Assembly (NCBI GenBank): GCA_001296005.1
Contig: LJHR01000005.1
Span: forward strand, 372,001-436,000
Reading direction: 5' to 3'
DNA length: 64,000 nucleotides
Source: an alpha proteobacterium AAP38
Lineage (GTDB): Bacteria; Pseudomonadota; Alphaproteobacteria; Azospirillales; Azospirillaceae
This document shows, one piece after another, positions 42,789 to 52,109 of the stretch. The stretch's first letter is position 1. Each line of letters opens with the position of its first letter. The notes below the pieces were generated by a model. That model made no database searches. It worked only from the letters and a program-made list of their open reading frames with translations, and had not been told where the DNA came from. The translations under genes and the position numbers were made by a program.

Positions 42789-44303
42789 TCAGGCCGGATC
42801 GGCCTTGCAGAAGCGGTTGATGAAATCACCATGACTGGGCAGGCGTGCGGCTGCCTGAGCCAGGCTTTGCCGGCGCAGGCGCAGGGCCTCCAGCACTTCC
42901 CCGCGATCCTGCGCCGCCATCAGCGGGTCAAGGCGCTGCGGGATCAGGCCCAGGCCGATGAAAAGCGCCTGCCAGCTGGGCGTGACGAAGGTTTCCTCGT
43001 TCAGCAGAACCACCTGCCCGGTGGCACGGAAGGTTTCGATCTTTTCCGCCAGGGTATCGGGCAGGGGGATACGGCGGCGTTCGCGCCAGAATTCACTATC
43101 CTCACGGCCATTCAGCGCGTAGTGCAGGATGATGAAGTCGCGGATACGGTCGAATTCCAACGCCTGGATACGGTTATATTCCGCCGCCAGCCCCGGATTG
43201 AAATCCAGATCGGGCAACAGGTTGACCAGCCGCGTGATCCCGCCCTGGATCAAGGAGATGGAGGTGCTTTCCAGCGGCTCCACAAAGCCGGACGAAAGGC
43301 CGATGGCAACGCAATTGCCGATCCAGAAGCGCTGCCGCCGGCCCGTCCTGAAACGCAGCAGGCGTGGTTCGGCTAGAACCGTGCCATCCAGCCCGGCCAG
43401 CAGCCGTTCCCGCGCCGCGTCCTCCGTCACATGCGCGCTGGAGAAGACATAGCCATTGCCGGTCCGGTGCTGCAACGGGATGCGCCATTGCCACCCTGCC
43501 TCCAGTGCGGTTGCGCGGGTGAAGGGGGCGGGGGTGCCATTACCGGCGCATGGAACCGCCCAGGCCCGATCAACCGGCAGCCAATGGCTGTAATCGACCC
43601 AGGGTTCGGCCAGGGTCTTATCGACCAGAAGGGACACGAAGCCCGAACAGTCGATAAACAGATCGGCGGCCAGAATGCGGCCATCGGCCAGATGGACCTG
43701 GGTGATGAAGCCGGTTTCAGGGTGCCGGTCCACCCGCGTGATCCGTCCTTCATGCCGGACCACCCCTTCCGCCTCCGCCTTGGCACGCAGCATTCGTGCA
43801 TAAAGACTGGCATCGAAATGGAAAGCATAGCTGAAATAGGCATAGGGGGAGCGGGGATCGCTCTCCGGGGCCGCGAAACGCCCGGCGGCTGCCATCACCG
43901 CCGCCATGTGATAATCATCAAAGGGACCAACGGCGTCCTGCCCGGCCAGATGGCGGGCCACCAGCCAATGGTTCAAGGTGGAGTAGGGGCCGGCATTGAC
44001 GATGTAATCCCCAAATCCGTGGAAGAAGCTGGTGCCCTTGGCGCGCCAATCCTGAAACGCGATGCCCAGTTTGAAACTGCCCTGTGTCGCCTTCATGAAG
44101 GCGACCTCATCCAGGCCGATGGAACGGTTGAAGTCGCGGATGGTGGGCACCGTGGCCTCACCCACCCCGACAGTGCCGATCTCCTCGCTTTCCACAAGTT
44201 CGACGACCGTGCCCAGCCGCTTGACGGCTTGGTTCAGGGCGCAGGCAGCCATCCAGCCGGCTGTGCCGCCACCGACGATGAGGATGCGACGCAGGTTTGT
44301 CAT
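42789..44303 (-). CDS. Flavin-dependent halogenase family protein A
   Basis: This 504-residue tryptophan-halogenase-family (PF04820) protein has the FAD motif GGGTAGW at 11-17, the conserved active-site lysine K78 (GSFKLGIAF), the halogenase-specific WxWxIP as W271-Q-W273-R-I-P276, and EPLESTS near 342-348 carrying the second catalytic residue. All hallmark residues of an active halogenase are therefore present. In Caulobacter, Xanthomonas and sphingomonads such genes often sit beside large carbohydrate-type receptors, and their natural substrates are mostly unknown. No flavin reductase is encoded nearby. ATG 44303 follows GGGGAG and overlaps the stop of the second halogenase by four bases. 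Confidence 0.88.
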   Translation of the reverse strand: MTNLRRILIVGGGTAGWMAACALNQAVKRLGTVVELVESEEIGTVGVGEATVPTIRDFNRSIGLDEVAFMKATQGSFKLGIAFQDWRAKGTSFFHGFGDYIVNAGPYSTLNHWLVARHLAGQDAVGPFDDYHMAAVMAAAGRFAAPESDPRSPYAYFSYAFHFDASLYARMLRAKAEAEGVVRHEGRITRVDRHPETGFITQVHLADGRILAADLFIDCSGFVSLLVDKTLAEPWVDYSHWLPVDRAWAVPCAGNGTPAPFTRATALEAGWQWRIPLQHRTGNGYVFSSAHVTEDAARERLLAGLDGTVLAEPRLLRFRTGRRQRFWIGNCVAIGLSSGFVEPLESTSISLIQGGITRLVNLLPDLDFNPGLAAEYNRIQALEFDRIRDFIILHYALNGREDSEFWRERRRIPLPDTLAEKIETFRATGQVVLLNEETFVTPSWQALFIGLGLIPQRLDPLMAAQDRGEVLEALRLRRQSLAQAAARLPSHGDFINRFCKADPA

Positions 44304-45820
44304 GCTGCTCCCCGGCGGTTGCTACCAGCGTTCAGACGGGACAGATAATCCATATGTCGCGGGGCCGCCCTGGCCGTCTGCGCGATGATCTGTCGTGTCG
44401 CGTCAAATCCCTGCCGGATATCTGACAGATCCCCCGCATCGGCCAGCGGGTCGTAAGACGCCGGCTCCACCTCCTGCCCCAGCAGGACTGCCAGCCAGTT
44501 CGGTTCCTGAAACAGGGTCTGGTTGGGAAAGATGGCGCAGCCGCGCGCGCGGAACAGTGCGATCTTCTCCGCCAGACTGTCCGGCACGTCCATATGGCGC
44601 ATCCTGTCCCAGAACGGGTCCCCGACCCGTTGATTGGCGTGGTAATGCAGGATCAGGAAATCGCGAACCTGCTCCAACTCCTCCCCAATCATGCGGTTAT
44701 AGAGATTGGCGGACAGGGGATCGTCCTTGGACAGGGGGAACGTCGCCGCGAACTTGATCAGCGCATGCTGAATGAAATGGATCGATGTGCTTTCCAGCGG
44801 CTCCAGGAACCCCGATGACAGGCCCACAGCCAGGACGTTCTTATAACGCGACTGTGTCCGGCGGCCCGTGGTAAAGCGGAGGAAACGCGGATCGGCCAGC
44901 GCCTGCCCATCCAGATTGGCCAGAAGCGTCGCTGCTGCCTGATCATCATCGATATGGTCTGCGACATAGACATAGCCGTTGCCGGTGCGGTGGCGCAGAT
45001 TGATGCGCCATTGCCAGCCCGCCGATCGGGCCGTGGCCGTGGTGAAGGGCACAGGATCGCGCGTACGGGCGGATGGCACCGCTACGGCCCGGTTGGCGGG
45101 CAGCCAATGCGACCAATCCTCATAAGGCCGGCCCAGCGCCTGTCCGATCACAAGGGCGCGAAAGCCCGTGCAATCGATGAAGTAATCCCCGTCGACCCGC
45201 CTTCCATCGGCCAGGATCACGTGGCTGACAGTGCCGTCGGTTGGGTCAAGCGCCACATCCGCGACCGTTGCCTCCACCCGCGTCACGCCGCGCGGTTCGG
45301 CAATGGTGCGCAGATAGGCGGCATAAAGCCCGGCATCAAAATGATAGGCATAGGCCAGCGTGGATTTCGGCGACCTTGCATCCGGTGACGGGGTATCAAA
45401 GCGCCCTTCATCGGCCAGCTTCTCCGCCAGCCAGAAATCGGACAAGGGCACCGTGTAACCGGCGGTGCGCAGACGCAACCACCAAGCGTGAAATGAGACG
45501 CCCTTGATCGCCTGCCCCGGCTGCCCGAACGGATGCATGTAGCGATGCCCCGGTCGCACCCAATCCCGGAACGCAATCCCCAGTTTGAAGGTGCCCTCGG
45601 TTGCCCGCATGAACTCTGCCTCGTCAATACCGACGGCGCGGTTGAAGAACTGTATGGGGGGGATCGTGGCTTCACCGACGCCGACGGTCCCGATGTCCGG
45701 ACTTTCGACAAGGGTAAGACGCAACCGGTCGCGCGGCAGAACATTGGACAAGAGTGCCGCTGCCATCCAGCCGGCAGTGCCGCCGCCGACGATAACAATA
45801 TGCCGGATAGGTGCAGCCAC
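44300..45820 (-). CDS. Flavin-dependent halogenase family protein B (altered WxWxIP)
   Basis: This 506-residue paralogue of the downstream gene has GGGTAGW at 12-18, the lysine K79 (GTFKLGIAF) and EPLESTS. The WxWxIP signature reads W269-Q-W271-R-I-N274, with Asn in place of Pro. That motif is thought to keep the flavin from acting as a monooxygenase, so the change could alter activity. GTG 45820 was chosen for its GGGGAG site and because the Rossmann motif follows directly; an ATG at 45877 would overlap the receptor stop. It lies 63 bases after the receptor gene. Confidence 0.86.
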   Translation of the reverse strand: MAAPIRHIVIVGGGTAGWMAAALLSNVLPRDRLRLTLVESPDIGTVGVGEATIPPIQFFNRAVGIDEAEFMRATEGTFKLGIAFRDWVRPGHRYMHPFGQPGQAIKGVSFHAWWLRLRTAGYTVPLSDFWLAEKLADEGRFDTPSPDARSPKSTLAYAYHFDAGLYAAYLRTIAEPRGVTRVEATVADVALDPTDGTVSHVILADGRRVDGDYFIDCTGFRALVIGQALGRPYEDWSHWLPANRAVAVPSARTRDPVPFTTATARSAGWQWRINLRHRTGNGYVYVADHIDDDQAAATLLANLDGQALADPRFLRFTTGRRTQSRYKNVLAVGLSSGFLEPLESTSIHFIQHALIKFAATFPLSKDDPLSANLYNRMIGEELEQVRDFLILHYHANQRVGDPFWDRMRHMDVPDSLAEKIALFRARGCAIFPNQTLFQEPNWLAVLLGQEVEPASYDPLADAGDLSDIRQGFDATRQIIAQTARAAPRHMDYLSRLNAGSNRRGAA

Positions 45821-45883
45821 GATGATCTCCCCTGAAACAGACCCGGCGGATGGGCACATCCACCCGCCGGGGAACACATCTGG

Positions 45884-48800
45884 TCAGTAGGCCGCGCGCA
45901 GCACGAAGGTGAAGCGGCGGTCAGCGACCGTGTAATTATGCTTGAAGATGAGGTCCTTGCTCATCATCCCCTGGGTACCGTAATACCAGTTGTCGCGCTG
46001 ATCGACGGAGATGATGTTCTTGGTATTCAACAGGTTGGCGGCCTGTACCCCGACCTTCAGATTGTCGGTGATGGAATAGACCACAGACGCATCCATCTGT
46101 CCGTAATCCTCCATATAGGCCGGAGCCTGGACATTTGAGGCCGAGGCCGACATCAGGTAGCGCGAACGCCAGTTATAGGCGAAGCGGACATCGAAGCCGT
46201 ACTTCACATAAAGCAGCGCCGCGTTGAACGAGTATTTGGACAATTGCTCCAGCGGCAACTCCAGCTTGGACGCCCCGATCTGCACGCCGTCAAAGACGTT
46301 GGACGTGGTGTTATGCGTACCCTCGCTGCGCAAGATGGTGAAGTTGAAATCCGTACCCAGGCCGGAAAGGAAGCTCGGCAACTCGTCATAGAAATAGGTT
46401 GCCTGACCTTCGATACCGTAGATACGGCCCTTGCCGAAATTCTGCGGGATGGTGCCCACGACAGTCTGCGTCACACCATTATTGGTGAGTTGCAGGGCCG
46501 TCTGTTCACCCTGGATGTAATTGCGCACTTCCTTGTCGAAAATGCCGAGGGAGAACATCGAACCCGGCTTCACATACCATTCGAATGACATGTCGAAGGA
46601 ATGGGCGCGCATCGGCTTCAGGTCGGGATTGCCGGAGAAGTAGCTGAAGGCCACACCGGTATTGTACATGACGGGATTGCCGCCCGCCGCCAGCGCATCC
46701 AGTTCCGATTGGGTATAGGCACGACCGGCGGAGGTGTTGAGGACATTATCGGCTGCCGTTGCGCGACGCTGCTGATAGGTGCCGTTCATCGTGAAGGATG
46801 GCTGCAACTGATAGAAGTCTGGCCGCACGATGGAGGTGGCGGCCGCGAAACGGACCACCTTGTCATCATCCGGCTTGAACCGCAGGTTCAGGCTGGGCAG
46901 GACGTTGGTATAGTCGCTCTTGTACCGCGTCTTGGTATTGGCACCGTTGGCGAAGCGCACGGCATCGCGCGCTGCCTGGGAATAGGCGGACTGATCACCG
47001 GTGATCGACAGTGACGGGAAATGGGCGAAGCCCTTGGAAACGCTCTCCGTGCGTACGACACGCAGGCCGGCATTGCCGTCCCATTCCAGATCAGACCCGA
47101 ACAGCGTATCGGAACCGAAGCGTGCCGTGGCATAGGCGGCCTGGGTACGTTCCGTCTGATCGTTGGTGCCGATACCGGAGGTGGAGGTGGGGGCGTATTC
47201 ATAGTTGCCGTTGAACGGCACCCAGAAATTGATGTTGGAGCCGACCGGTCGCGACGGGTCCAGCAGCTTGTTGTTGGCATCCACCGGCGCACCGGCCCAG
47301 ATCGGCAGGTAGGAGGCAAGGCTGCCATTGGGGAAGGGGCTGAACTTGTCAGCATTGGCGGCCCAGGACGGAATGGTGCCGTTGCTGCAGGTGGAACAGT
47401 AATAGCCGTAATCGTTGGAGGTCGGGGCCGCCAGGCCCTTGCCCAGGTTGGGCGTGTAGAGCAGGGCCTGGATATGGTCGAACAGCTTACCCTTGTTCTT
47501 TGCCAGTTCCATGGACGGCATCCACAGGCTGGGCGGCGTGCTGCTGCCGCGGAAGAAATTATCGAAGCTGACCGTTTCCTGATACTGCGGGAACTTGTCC
47601 ACCGAAGCCGTCTGTGAGAAGGCCCACGGCGCAGTGATCAAGGCCCAGTTATACCCGCCATCCTTCTGTACCGAATGACGGTCGGTGACGCGGCCACCGA
47701 ATTTCAGCGACTTCAGGAAGTCCCCATCGACATCATAGGCGATGTCCAGCTTGCCCGTATTCTGGTTGGCGCGGTCGATCTCATTATGATCCATCGCGGC
47801 ATACAGGTTGAAGGCGCTGGTGGACTTGGTCAGGTCGCTGGCGGAGATCTTCGGCACGCTGCCGCGCAGGTCCAGGCCGATGCCGCCCGGCATGGTGACC
47901 GTATTATAGACGGTCATGTCATAAACGTCGCGCTTGGCCTCGATCCGCTGGAAATCGGCCTTCACCGACCAACGGTCGCCTTCCCATTTCACGCCGGACG
48001 AGCTGTCCCAGGTCTGCGCCTTGTCCTCGCCATAGCGGGTTCCCAGGTTCATCAGGAAGCTGTTGGCAACGCCATTGCCGCCGCCACCGCCATCAACGAT
48101 GGTGCCGGTCAGGAAATTGCCATTCTCATCATAGGTGAAACTGGTCCCCGTCGCGGGGGCGTTCATGAAATTCTGGTTGTTGGTCGCCGAACAGCAGGCA
48201 GACGTCTGGGCGAAATGGTCCTGGTTGATCAGCTTCGACTTCGACAGGAAGAAGGTCGAATAGATTTCAGTGCTTTCGCTCGGCTTCCACTGGACGGCGC
48301 TATAGACACCGTCGCGGGTCTTGTCGCGATCCTGCAGACGCCATTGTGCACCCGTCGGCACCATCACCACGTCCTGTGGCTGGCCCGTGATGCGGTTATT
48401 GCCGTTGAAGTTCAGCGTGGCGCCACCGTCGTAGGACGACTTCGTGGTTGCCGAATGCACATTATAGGGATCGACCTCGATGGCATTCAGACGGCTTTTC
48501 AGCTCTGAATGCGCGATATCCACCAGGAAGCCGATTTCGCCGATGCCGGTATCGAAACGGTTCGAGTAAAGGCCCGATGCAGACGGCGTCCATTCCTTGC
48601 GCAGGTCCCCGCGCGTGGCATCCAGCGAGGCGGCGATCTTTTCGCCAGCCCCGTCGAACGGCATCCAGGTGCGCAGGTTGACGGTACCACCCAGGCCACC
48701 CTCCACGATGTCGGCGGACGGGTTCTTGTGGACATCCACCCCAGCGGCCAGTTCGGGTGTCACATCTTCCCAGCCAAGGGCACGGCCATTCTTGGCGCCA

Positions 48801-49183
48801 AAGCTGTCGCGGCCATTGATTTCCGACCGCACCCAGGTAAGGCCACGGATCTGCACGCCGGAACCTTCGACATTTAGACGGTCGATGTCGCGCACTTCAT
48901 TGGTGCGACCGATCGAAACGCCCGGCACGCGCTGCAGCGCCTCTGTCACCGACCGGTCGGGCAGGGCGCCGATATCGACGGCGGAGATCGAGTCCACGAT
49001 CTCCTCTGCGTTGCGCTTGGTTTCCTGTGCATTGTTGATGGCCTTGCGCTGACCAACAACAATGATCTCCTCCAGCGAGGCAGCCTCATCCTTGGGCGCC
49101 GTCTGGGCCTGCGCCGTGCCGGCGGCCAATGCCAGACCGGAGGCGGAAAGCAGCGCGAATAACTTGATCTTTGTGGATGTCAT
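45884..49183 (-). CDS. Large TonB-dependent receptor (Xanthomonas/Caulobacter type)
   Basis: This 1099-residue receptor has a signal peptide at about 1-26 (ending AQAQ), LEEIIVVGQRK at 37-47 and the long plug with DIGALPDRSVTEALQRVPGV and GLGGTVNLRT, the features of the TIGR01782 family typical of carbohydrate loci. It ends in a barrel strand with terminal aromatic residues (FVLRAAY). It probably imports the oligosaccharide handled by the downstream acetylesterase. ATG 49183 has only a weak ribosome site. A near-consensus promoter lies about 450 bases upstream, giving an unusually long leader. Confidence 0.93.
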   Translation of the reverse strand: MTSTKIKLFALLSASGLALAAGTAQAQTAPKDEAASLEEIIVVGQRKAINNAQETKRNAEEIVDSISAVDIGALPDRSVTEALQRVPGVSIGRTNEVRDIDRLNVEGSGVQIRGLTWVRSEINGRDSFGAKNGRALGWEDVTPELAAGVDVHKNPSADIVEGGLGGTVNLRTWMPFDGAGEKIAASLDATRGDLRKEWTPSASGLYSNRFDTGIGEIGFLVDIAHSELKSRLNAIEVDPYNVHSATTKSSYDGGATLNFNGNNRITGQPQDVVMVPTGAQWRLQDRDKTRDGVYSAVQWKPSESTEIYSTFFLSKSKLINQDHFAQTSACCSATNNQNFMNAPATGTSFTYDENGNFLTGTIVDGGGGGNGVANSFLMNLGTRYGEDKAQTWDSSSGVKWEGDRWSVKADFQRIEAKRDVYDMTVYNTVTMPGGIGLDLRGSVPKISASDLTKSTSAFNLYAAMDHNEIDRANQNTGKLDIAYDVDGDFLKSLKFGGRVTDRHSVQKDGGYNWALITAPWAFSQTASVDKFPQYQETVSFDNFFRGSSTPPSLWMPSMELAKNKGKLFDHIQALLYTPNLGKGLAAPTSNDYGYYCSTCSNGTIPSWAANADKFSPFPNGSLASYLPIWAGAPVDANNKLLDPSRPVGSNINFWVPFNGNYEYAPTSTSGIGTNDQTERTQAAYATARFGSDTLFGSDLEWDGNAGLRVVRTESVSKGFAHFPSLSITGDQSAYSQAARDAVRFANGANTKTRYKSDYTNVLPSLNLRFKPDDDKVVRFAAATSIVRPDFYQLQPSFTMNGTYQQRRATAADNVLNTSAGRAYTQSELDALAAGGNPVMYNTGVAFSYFSGNPDLKPMRAHSFDMSFEWYVKPGSMFSLGIFDKEVRNYIQGEQTALQLTNNGVTQTVVGTIPQNFGKGRIYGIEGQATYFYDELPSFLSGLGTDFNFTILRSEGTHNTTSNVFDGVQIGASKLELPLEQLSKYSFNAALLYVKYGFDVRFAYNWRSRYLMSASASNVQAPAYMEDYGQMDASVVYSITDNLKVGVQAANLLNTKNIISVDQRDNWYYGTQGMMSKDLIFKHNYTVADRRFTFVLRAAY

Positions 49184-49634
49184 TGGATTACCCGAAGGGC
49201 CTTTCCTGGTTGTCGATCCCCAGCCCCTGTCCGTCAGCAGGGAGGGGGAGAGGCGGCAAAGAGCCACCGTTCCCCTCCCGCACTCAGGCGGGGGCGGTTT
49301 GTCGCGGGGTCTTGGCCGTCAGGTACGGAGAGGCCTATCCGGCGGTGGCCAGACGCGGCATTCCAAACGGTGGCGGCGGGTGCCCCGGTTGTAAGCAGGC
49401 GTGATTCTTCAGCAGGCGAACCCGATGCAGGGCGTCAAACACCATGCAGGAAAGGGCCTGATCTGAAATCTTTATCTAGGTCGAAGTCGCCCAGGCGGAG
49501 CCGCCGGGTGCCGCGTTCGCTGACCGCTCATATCGTCTACCTCCCCGTCACGTTCTTTTTTTTAATTTGATTTTATTATTGGCACCCACATAAGGGCGAC
49601 CGAAGCCGCCCGCCCTTTTTTACAGGTAAATAAC
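49184..49634 (-). other. Long 5' leader of the receptor/halogenase operon
   Basis: About 445 untranslated bases lie between the promoter at 49635-49663 and the receptor start. They include a hairpin near the 5' end (AAGGGCG/CGCCCTT, 49592-49617), an A/T-rich run and a possible 19-codon reading frame (49472-49531). I recognise no known riboswitch. Its length and contents suggest post-initiation control. Confidence 0.5.
49472..49531 (-). CDS. Possible 19-residue leader peptide
   Basis: An ATG at 49531 preceded by GGGGAGG with an 8-base spacer opens a 19-codon frame ending in TAA (49472). The predicted product, MSGQRTRHPAAPPGRLRPR, is rich in arginine and proline and resembles no protein I know. 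The ribosome site is stronger than that of the receptor itself. Translation is unproven, and chance occurrence in GC-rich DNA is possible. Confidence 0.35.
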   Translation of the reverse strand: MSGQRTRHPAAPPGRLRPR

Positions 49635-49663
49635 ATATTATTAATCTTGAATAGCGCTGTCAA
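49635..49663 (-). promoter_or_regulatory. Near-consensus sigma-70 promoter
   Basis: On the minus strand TTGACA (49658-49663), a 17-base spacer and TAATAT (49635-49640) match the consensus almost perfectly. This is the best promoter in the window and reads toward the receptor at 49183. Confidence 0.78.
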
Positions 49664-49709
49664 TCGCCGTTTCGGGCGGGCAACGCCCACCTGCCTGTTG
49701 TTTCAACGA

Positions 49710-50675
49710 TCATCCGCCGACACGAACTTTTCCGCTGCCGGAGTGGCGCTGGCTGACATTTCCGGTGATCTGCCGAACCTCGATATCGCCGCTGCCGCTG
49801 GTAGAAAGTTCAGCCCGATCCGCAACAATGTCCAGCCGGGCATCAGCGCTGCCAGTGGCGGAAACCTGCAGGCTGCCCACGCGGCCATCCCGGATGCTGA
49901 CACCTCCATCGCCCGAGGTCCGTATCTTCACATTGTCCGCACTGATCGTTCCCAAATTCAGGCTGCCCGACCCTGTGGCCTCAAAGGATAGAGGACCATT
50001 GACGCTTTGCGCACGAATGCCGCCGGAACCGCTGGTTTCCAGGATGGCGGCACCTGCCGCGCCTACCTCCACCCCGCCAGAGCCGGACAGGTCCACCTGC
50101 AGGTTGCCTATACGGCCCCCGACCACCATGCCACCACTGCCCGACGCCCTGATGATGGCGTCCCCGCCTTCCATCCGCGCGACCTGCCCACCGCCGGAAC
50201 CGGAGAGTGAGGCGTCAAGCCGGCCCGCGACCTGTTCCGCCGACAGGCCACCGGACCCTGACAGCCGCAAATCCAGCCGGTCAACGGGGACAGTTACCCG
50301 ATATTCTCCACTTCCGCCTTCGCGCACCGACAGGTCGCTGCCCGACGGCAGCGTGACGGTCAGGCGCAGGGTTTCCTTCTTCCGCGATTGCGACAAGGGG
50401 CAGCGATTGCCCTGCTTGGTGACCGTCACACCGTTGTCGCTATTGAAGACGGACAGGGCGTCGATTTCTTCGGGATGCTCGGCGACGGCACTGACGCTGA
50501 TCTCACCGCTGCGCGACGACGGCACGATTTCCACCTGCTTGGCGCAGGGTGTTGAAATCGCCAGTGTGCTTCCGGAAAGGTTCCAGGATTTCTCTGCCGC
50601 CATGGCAGGCAGGGTCATCGTCGCCGACAGGGCAATCAGGGAGATGCGGGCTGCGGCGATTGTCGGGCGTGCCAT
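49710..50675 (-). CDS. DUF2807 beta-helix protein with GSGG repeats
   Basis: This 321-residue exported protein has a signal peptide at about 1-26 (ending AMAA). From about residue 115 on it carries repeated SGSGG-type turns at intervals of about 19-20 residues, as in the DUF2807 'head GIN' beta-helix family. Function is unknown; such proteins are envelope-located and sometimes near ECF or stress systems. ATG 50675 follows AGGAG. It lies upstream of the receptor operon's promoter on the same strand and has no clear terminator before that promoter. Confidence 0.82.
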   Translation of the reverse strand: MARPTIAAARISLIALSATMTLPAMAAEKSWNLSGSTLAISTPCAKQVEIVPSSRSGEISVSAVAEHPEEIDALSVFNSDNGVTVTKQGNRCPLSQSRKKETLRLTVTLPSGSDLSVREGGSGEYRVTVPVDRLDLRLSGSGGLSAEQVAGRLDASLSGSGGGQVARMEGGDAIIRASGSGGMVVGGRIGNLQVDLSGSGGVEVGAAGAAILETSGSGGIRAQSVNGPLSFEATGSGSLNLGTISADNVKIRTSGDGGVSIRDGRVGSLQVSATGSADARLDIVADRAELSTSGSGDIEVRQITGNVSQRHSGSGKVRVGG

Positions 50676-50785
50676 CGGGTGGGCTCCTGTGCGTGACCAT
50701 CATACGGACCGTTTGCATACTGATCCGGTATCCGTACGGCTGCACAGGTCCATTTTCTGTCCGCCTGAAAGCACCCTCAAACAGA

Positions 50786-50815
50786 AACGCCGTCCCGGTG
50801 GTTCGGGACGGCGTT
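50786..50815 (-). terminator. Terminator of the peptidyl-prolyl isomerase genes
   Basis: A perfect 12-bp stem AACGCCGTCCCG/CGGGACGGCGTT with a 6-base loop is followed on the minus strand by TCTGTTT. The U-tract is poor, but the position 27 bases past the stop codon fits. Confidence 0.7.
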
Positions 50816-50841
50816 CCAGACTTCAGATAATGGACGAGGCC

Positions 50842-51330
50842 TCAGGCGGCTTCGACATCGGCAGCAACGCTCAACTTCACGATCTGGTCGGGATCGCGAA
50901 CCTCGCCATTCCGACCGGCGCCGCGCTTGATCTTGTCGACATTCTCCATGCCGTCCACGACCTTGCCCCAGACCGTATACTGGCCGTCCAGGAAGCGGGC
51001 ATCGGCGAAGCAGATGAAGAACTGGCTATCGGCGCTGTTCGGGTTGGACGCGCGGGCCATGGAGCAGATGCCGCGCACATGCGGCTCGCGCGAGAATTCC
51101 TGCGGCAGGTTCTGCCCGGAACCACCCATGCCGTTGCCATCGGGGCAACCGCCCTGGGCCATGAAGCCCTCAATCACGCGATGGAAGGTCAGGCCGTTAT
51201 AGAAGCCTTCACGCGCCAGTTCCTTGATGCGCGCCACATGCTTGGGCGCCAGGTCGGGGCGCAGCTGAATGGTGACGCGGCCCGAGGCCAGGTCGAGATA
51301 GAGGGTGTTTTCCAGATCCATGTCAGTCAT
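50842..51330 (-). CDS. Cyclophilin-type peptidyl-prolyl isomerase, cytoplasmic
   Basis: This 162-residue cyclophilin has no signal peptide. It contains the family signatures GLTFHRVIEGFMAQGG (catalytic Arg in FHR), SMARASNPNSADSQFFI and the C-terminal GKVVDGMENVDKI. It speeds proline isomerisation during folding in the cytoplasm. AAGGA lies about 10 bases before ATG 51330. It is downstream of a second, exported cyclophilin gene (gap 109 bases); the pair is a common arrangement. Confidence 0.93.
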   Translation of the reverse strand: MTDMDLENTLYLDLASGRVTIQLRPDLAPKHVARIKELAREGFYNGLTFHRVIEGFMAQGGCPDGNGMGGSGQNLPQEFSREPHVRGICSMARASNPNSADSQFFICFADARFLDGQYTVWGKVVDGMENVDKIKRGAGRNGEVRDPDQIVKLSVAADVEAA

Positions 51331-51439
51331 CGTCAGTCATCCTTGCCAACCGGTTGCCCCGGTTCTCGGTTGCATGTCGGCGGGCACCATAGCGGCATGT
51401 GACGCCAATGGGAACTAGGCCGGCGGGATGGCCCACCCG

Positions 51440-52051
51440 CTATTTCGGCGGGGCCGGTGGCGTGGTCTGAGGTACGGGCTTTGGTGGGTGCGGCGGATCG
51501 GATTGGATGCGCATGCTGATGATGCGGTCCGGGTCCTTCACCCATCCTTCCTTCTTCTTGTCGCCGGCCTTCAGCTTGTCGATCAGGTCCAGGCCTTTGA
51601 TGACATGGCCCCAGAGCGTGTAATTGCCGTCAAGCGAGGGGTCCTGGGCGTGGGTCAGGATGAAGAACTGGCTGTCGCCGCTATTGCGGTTCATGCCGCG
51701 CGCCATGGACACCACCCCGCGCACATGTGGTTCCTTGCTGGGTTCCAGTTCCAGCCAACGGCCCGTGCCGCCCCGGCCCGTGCCGCTGCGGTCCCCCGTC
51801 TGCGCCAGCGACCCGGCCACGACGCGGTGAAAGGCAACGCCATCATAGAATCCGCGCCGCACCAGTTGCTTGATACGGGCCACATGGATGGGTGCCAGAT
51901 CGGGCCGCATCTGGATGATGACCGTGCCGGTCTTCAACTCCATGATCAGCGTATCGTCGGGATTGGCCGGCGGGCGCGCCGCATATGACAGCGGAACGGC
52001 CAGCAGCAGGCAGAGCAGGACCAGAAGGCGGGACAGCATGGGCGGCATCAT
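51440..52051 (-). CDS. Cyclophilin-type peptidyl-prolyl isomerase, periplasmic
   Basis: This 203-residue cyclophilin has a signal peptide at about 1-24 (ending SYAA), catalytic FHRVVAGSLAQTGD, SMARGMNRNSGDSQFFI and a proline-rich tail after about 180. It should assist folding of exported proteins. ATG 52051 or an in-frame ATG four codons later could be used. It diverges from the YdbH-like gene at 52110. Confidence 0.92.
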   Translation of the reverse strand: MMPPMLSRLLVLLCLLLAVPLSYAARPPANPDDTLIMELKTGTVIIQMRPDLAPIHVARIKQLVRRGFYDGVAFHRVVAGSLAQTGDRSGTGRGGTGRWLELEPSKEPHVRGVVSMARGMNRNSGDSQFFILTHAQDPSLDGNYTLWGHVIKGLDLIDKLKAGDKKKEGWVKDPDRIISMRIQSDPPHPPKPVPQTTPPAPPK

Positions 52052-52109
52052 CTCTCAACCGTTGCGCCCGCCACGATAGCGGTCGCATCTTTGCATGGAA
52101 AGAGACCGG

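Noticed and set aside
49592-49617. Hairpin AAGGGCG/CGCCCTT followed by TTTT on the + strand as a terminator
   Set aside because: No + strand gene lies upstream to be terminated. On the minus strand, where transcription is expected, no U-run follows. It is described as part of the leader instead.
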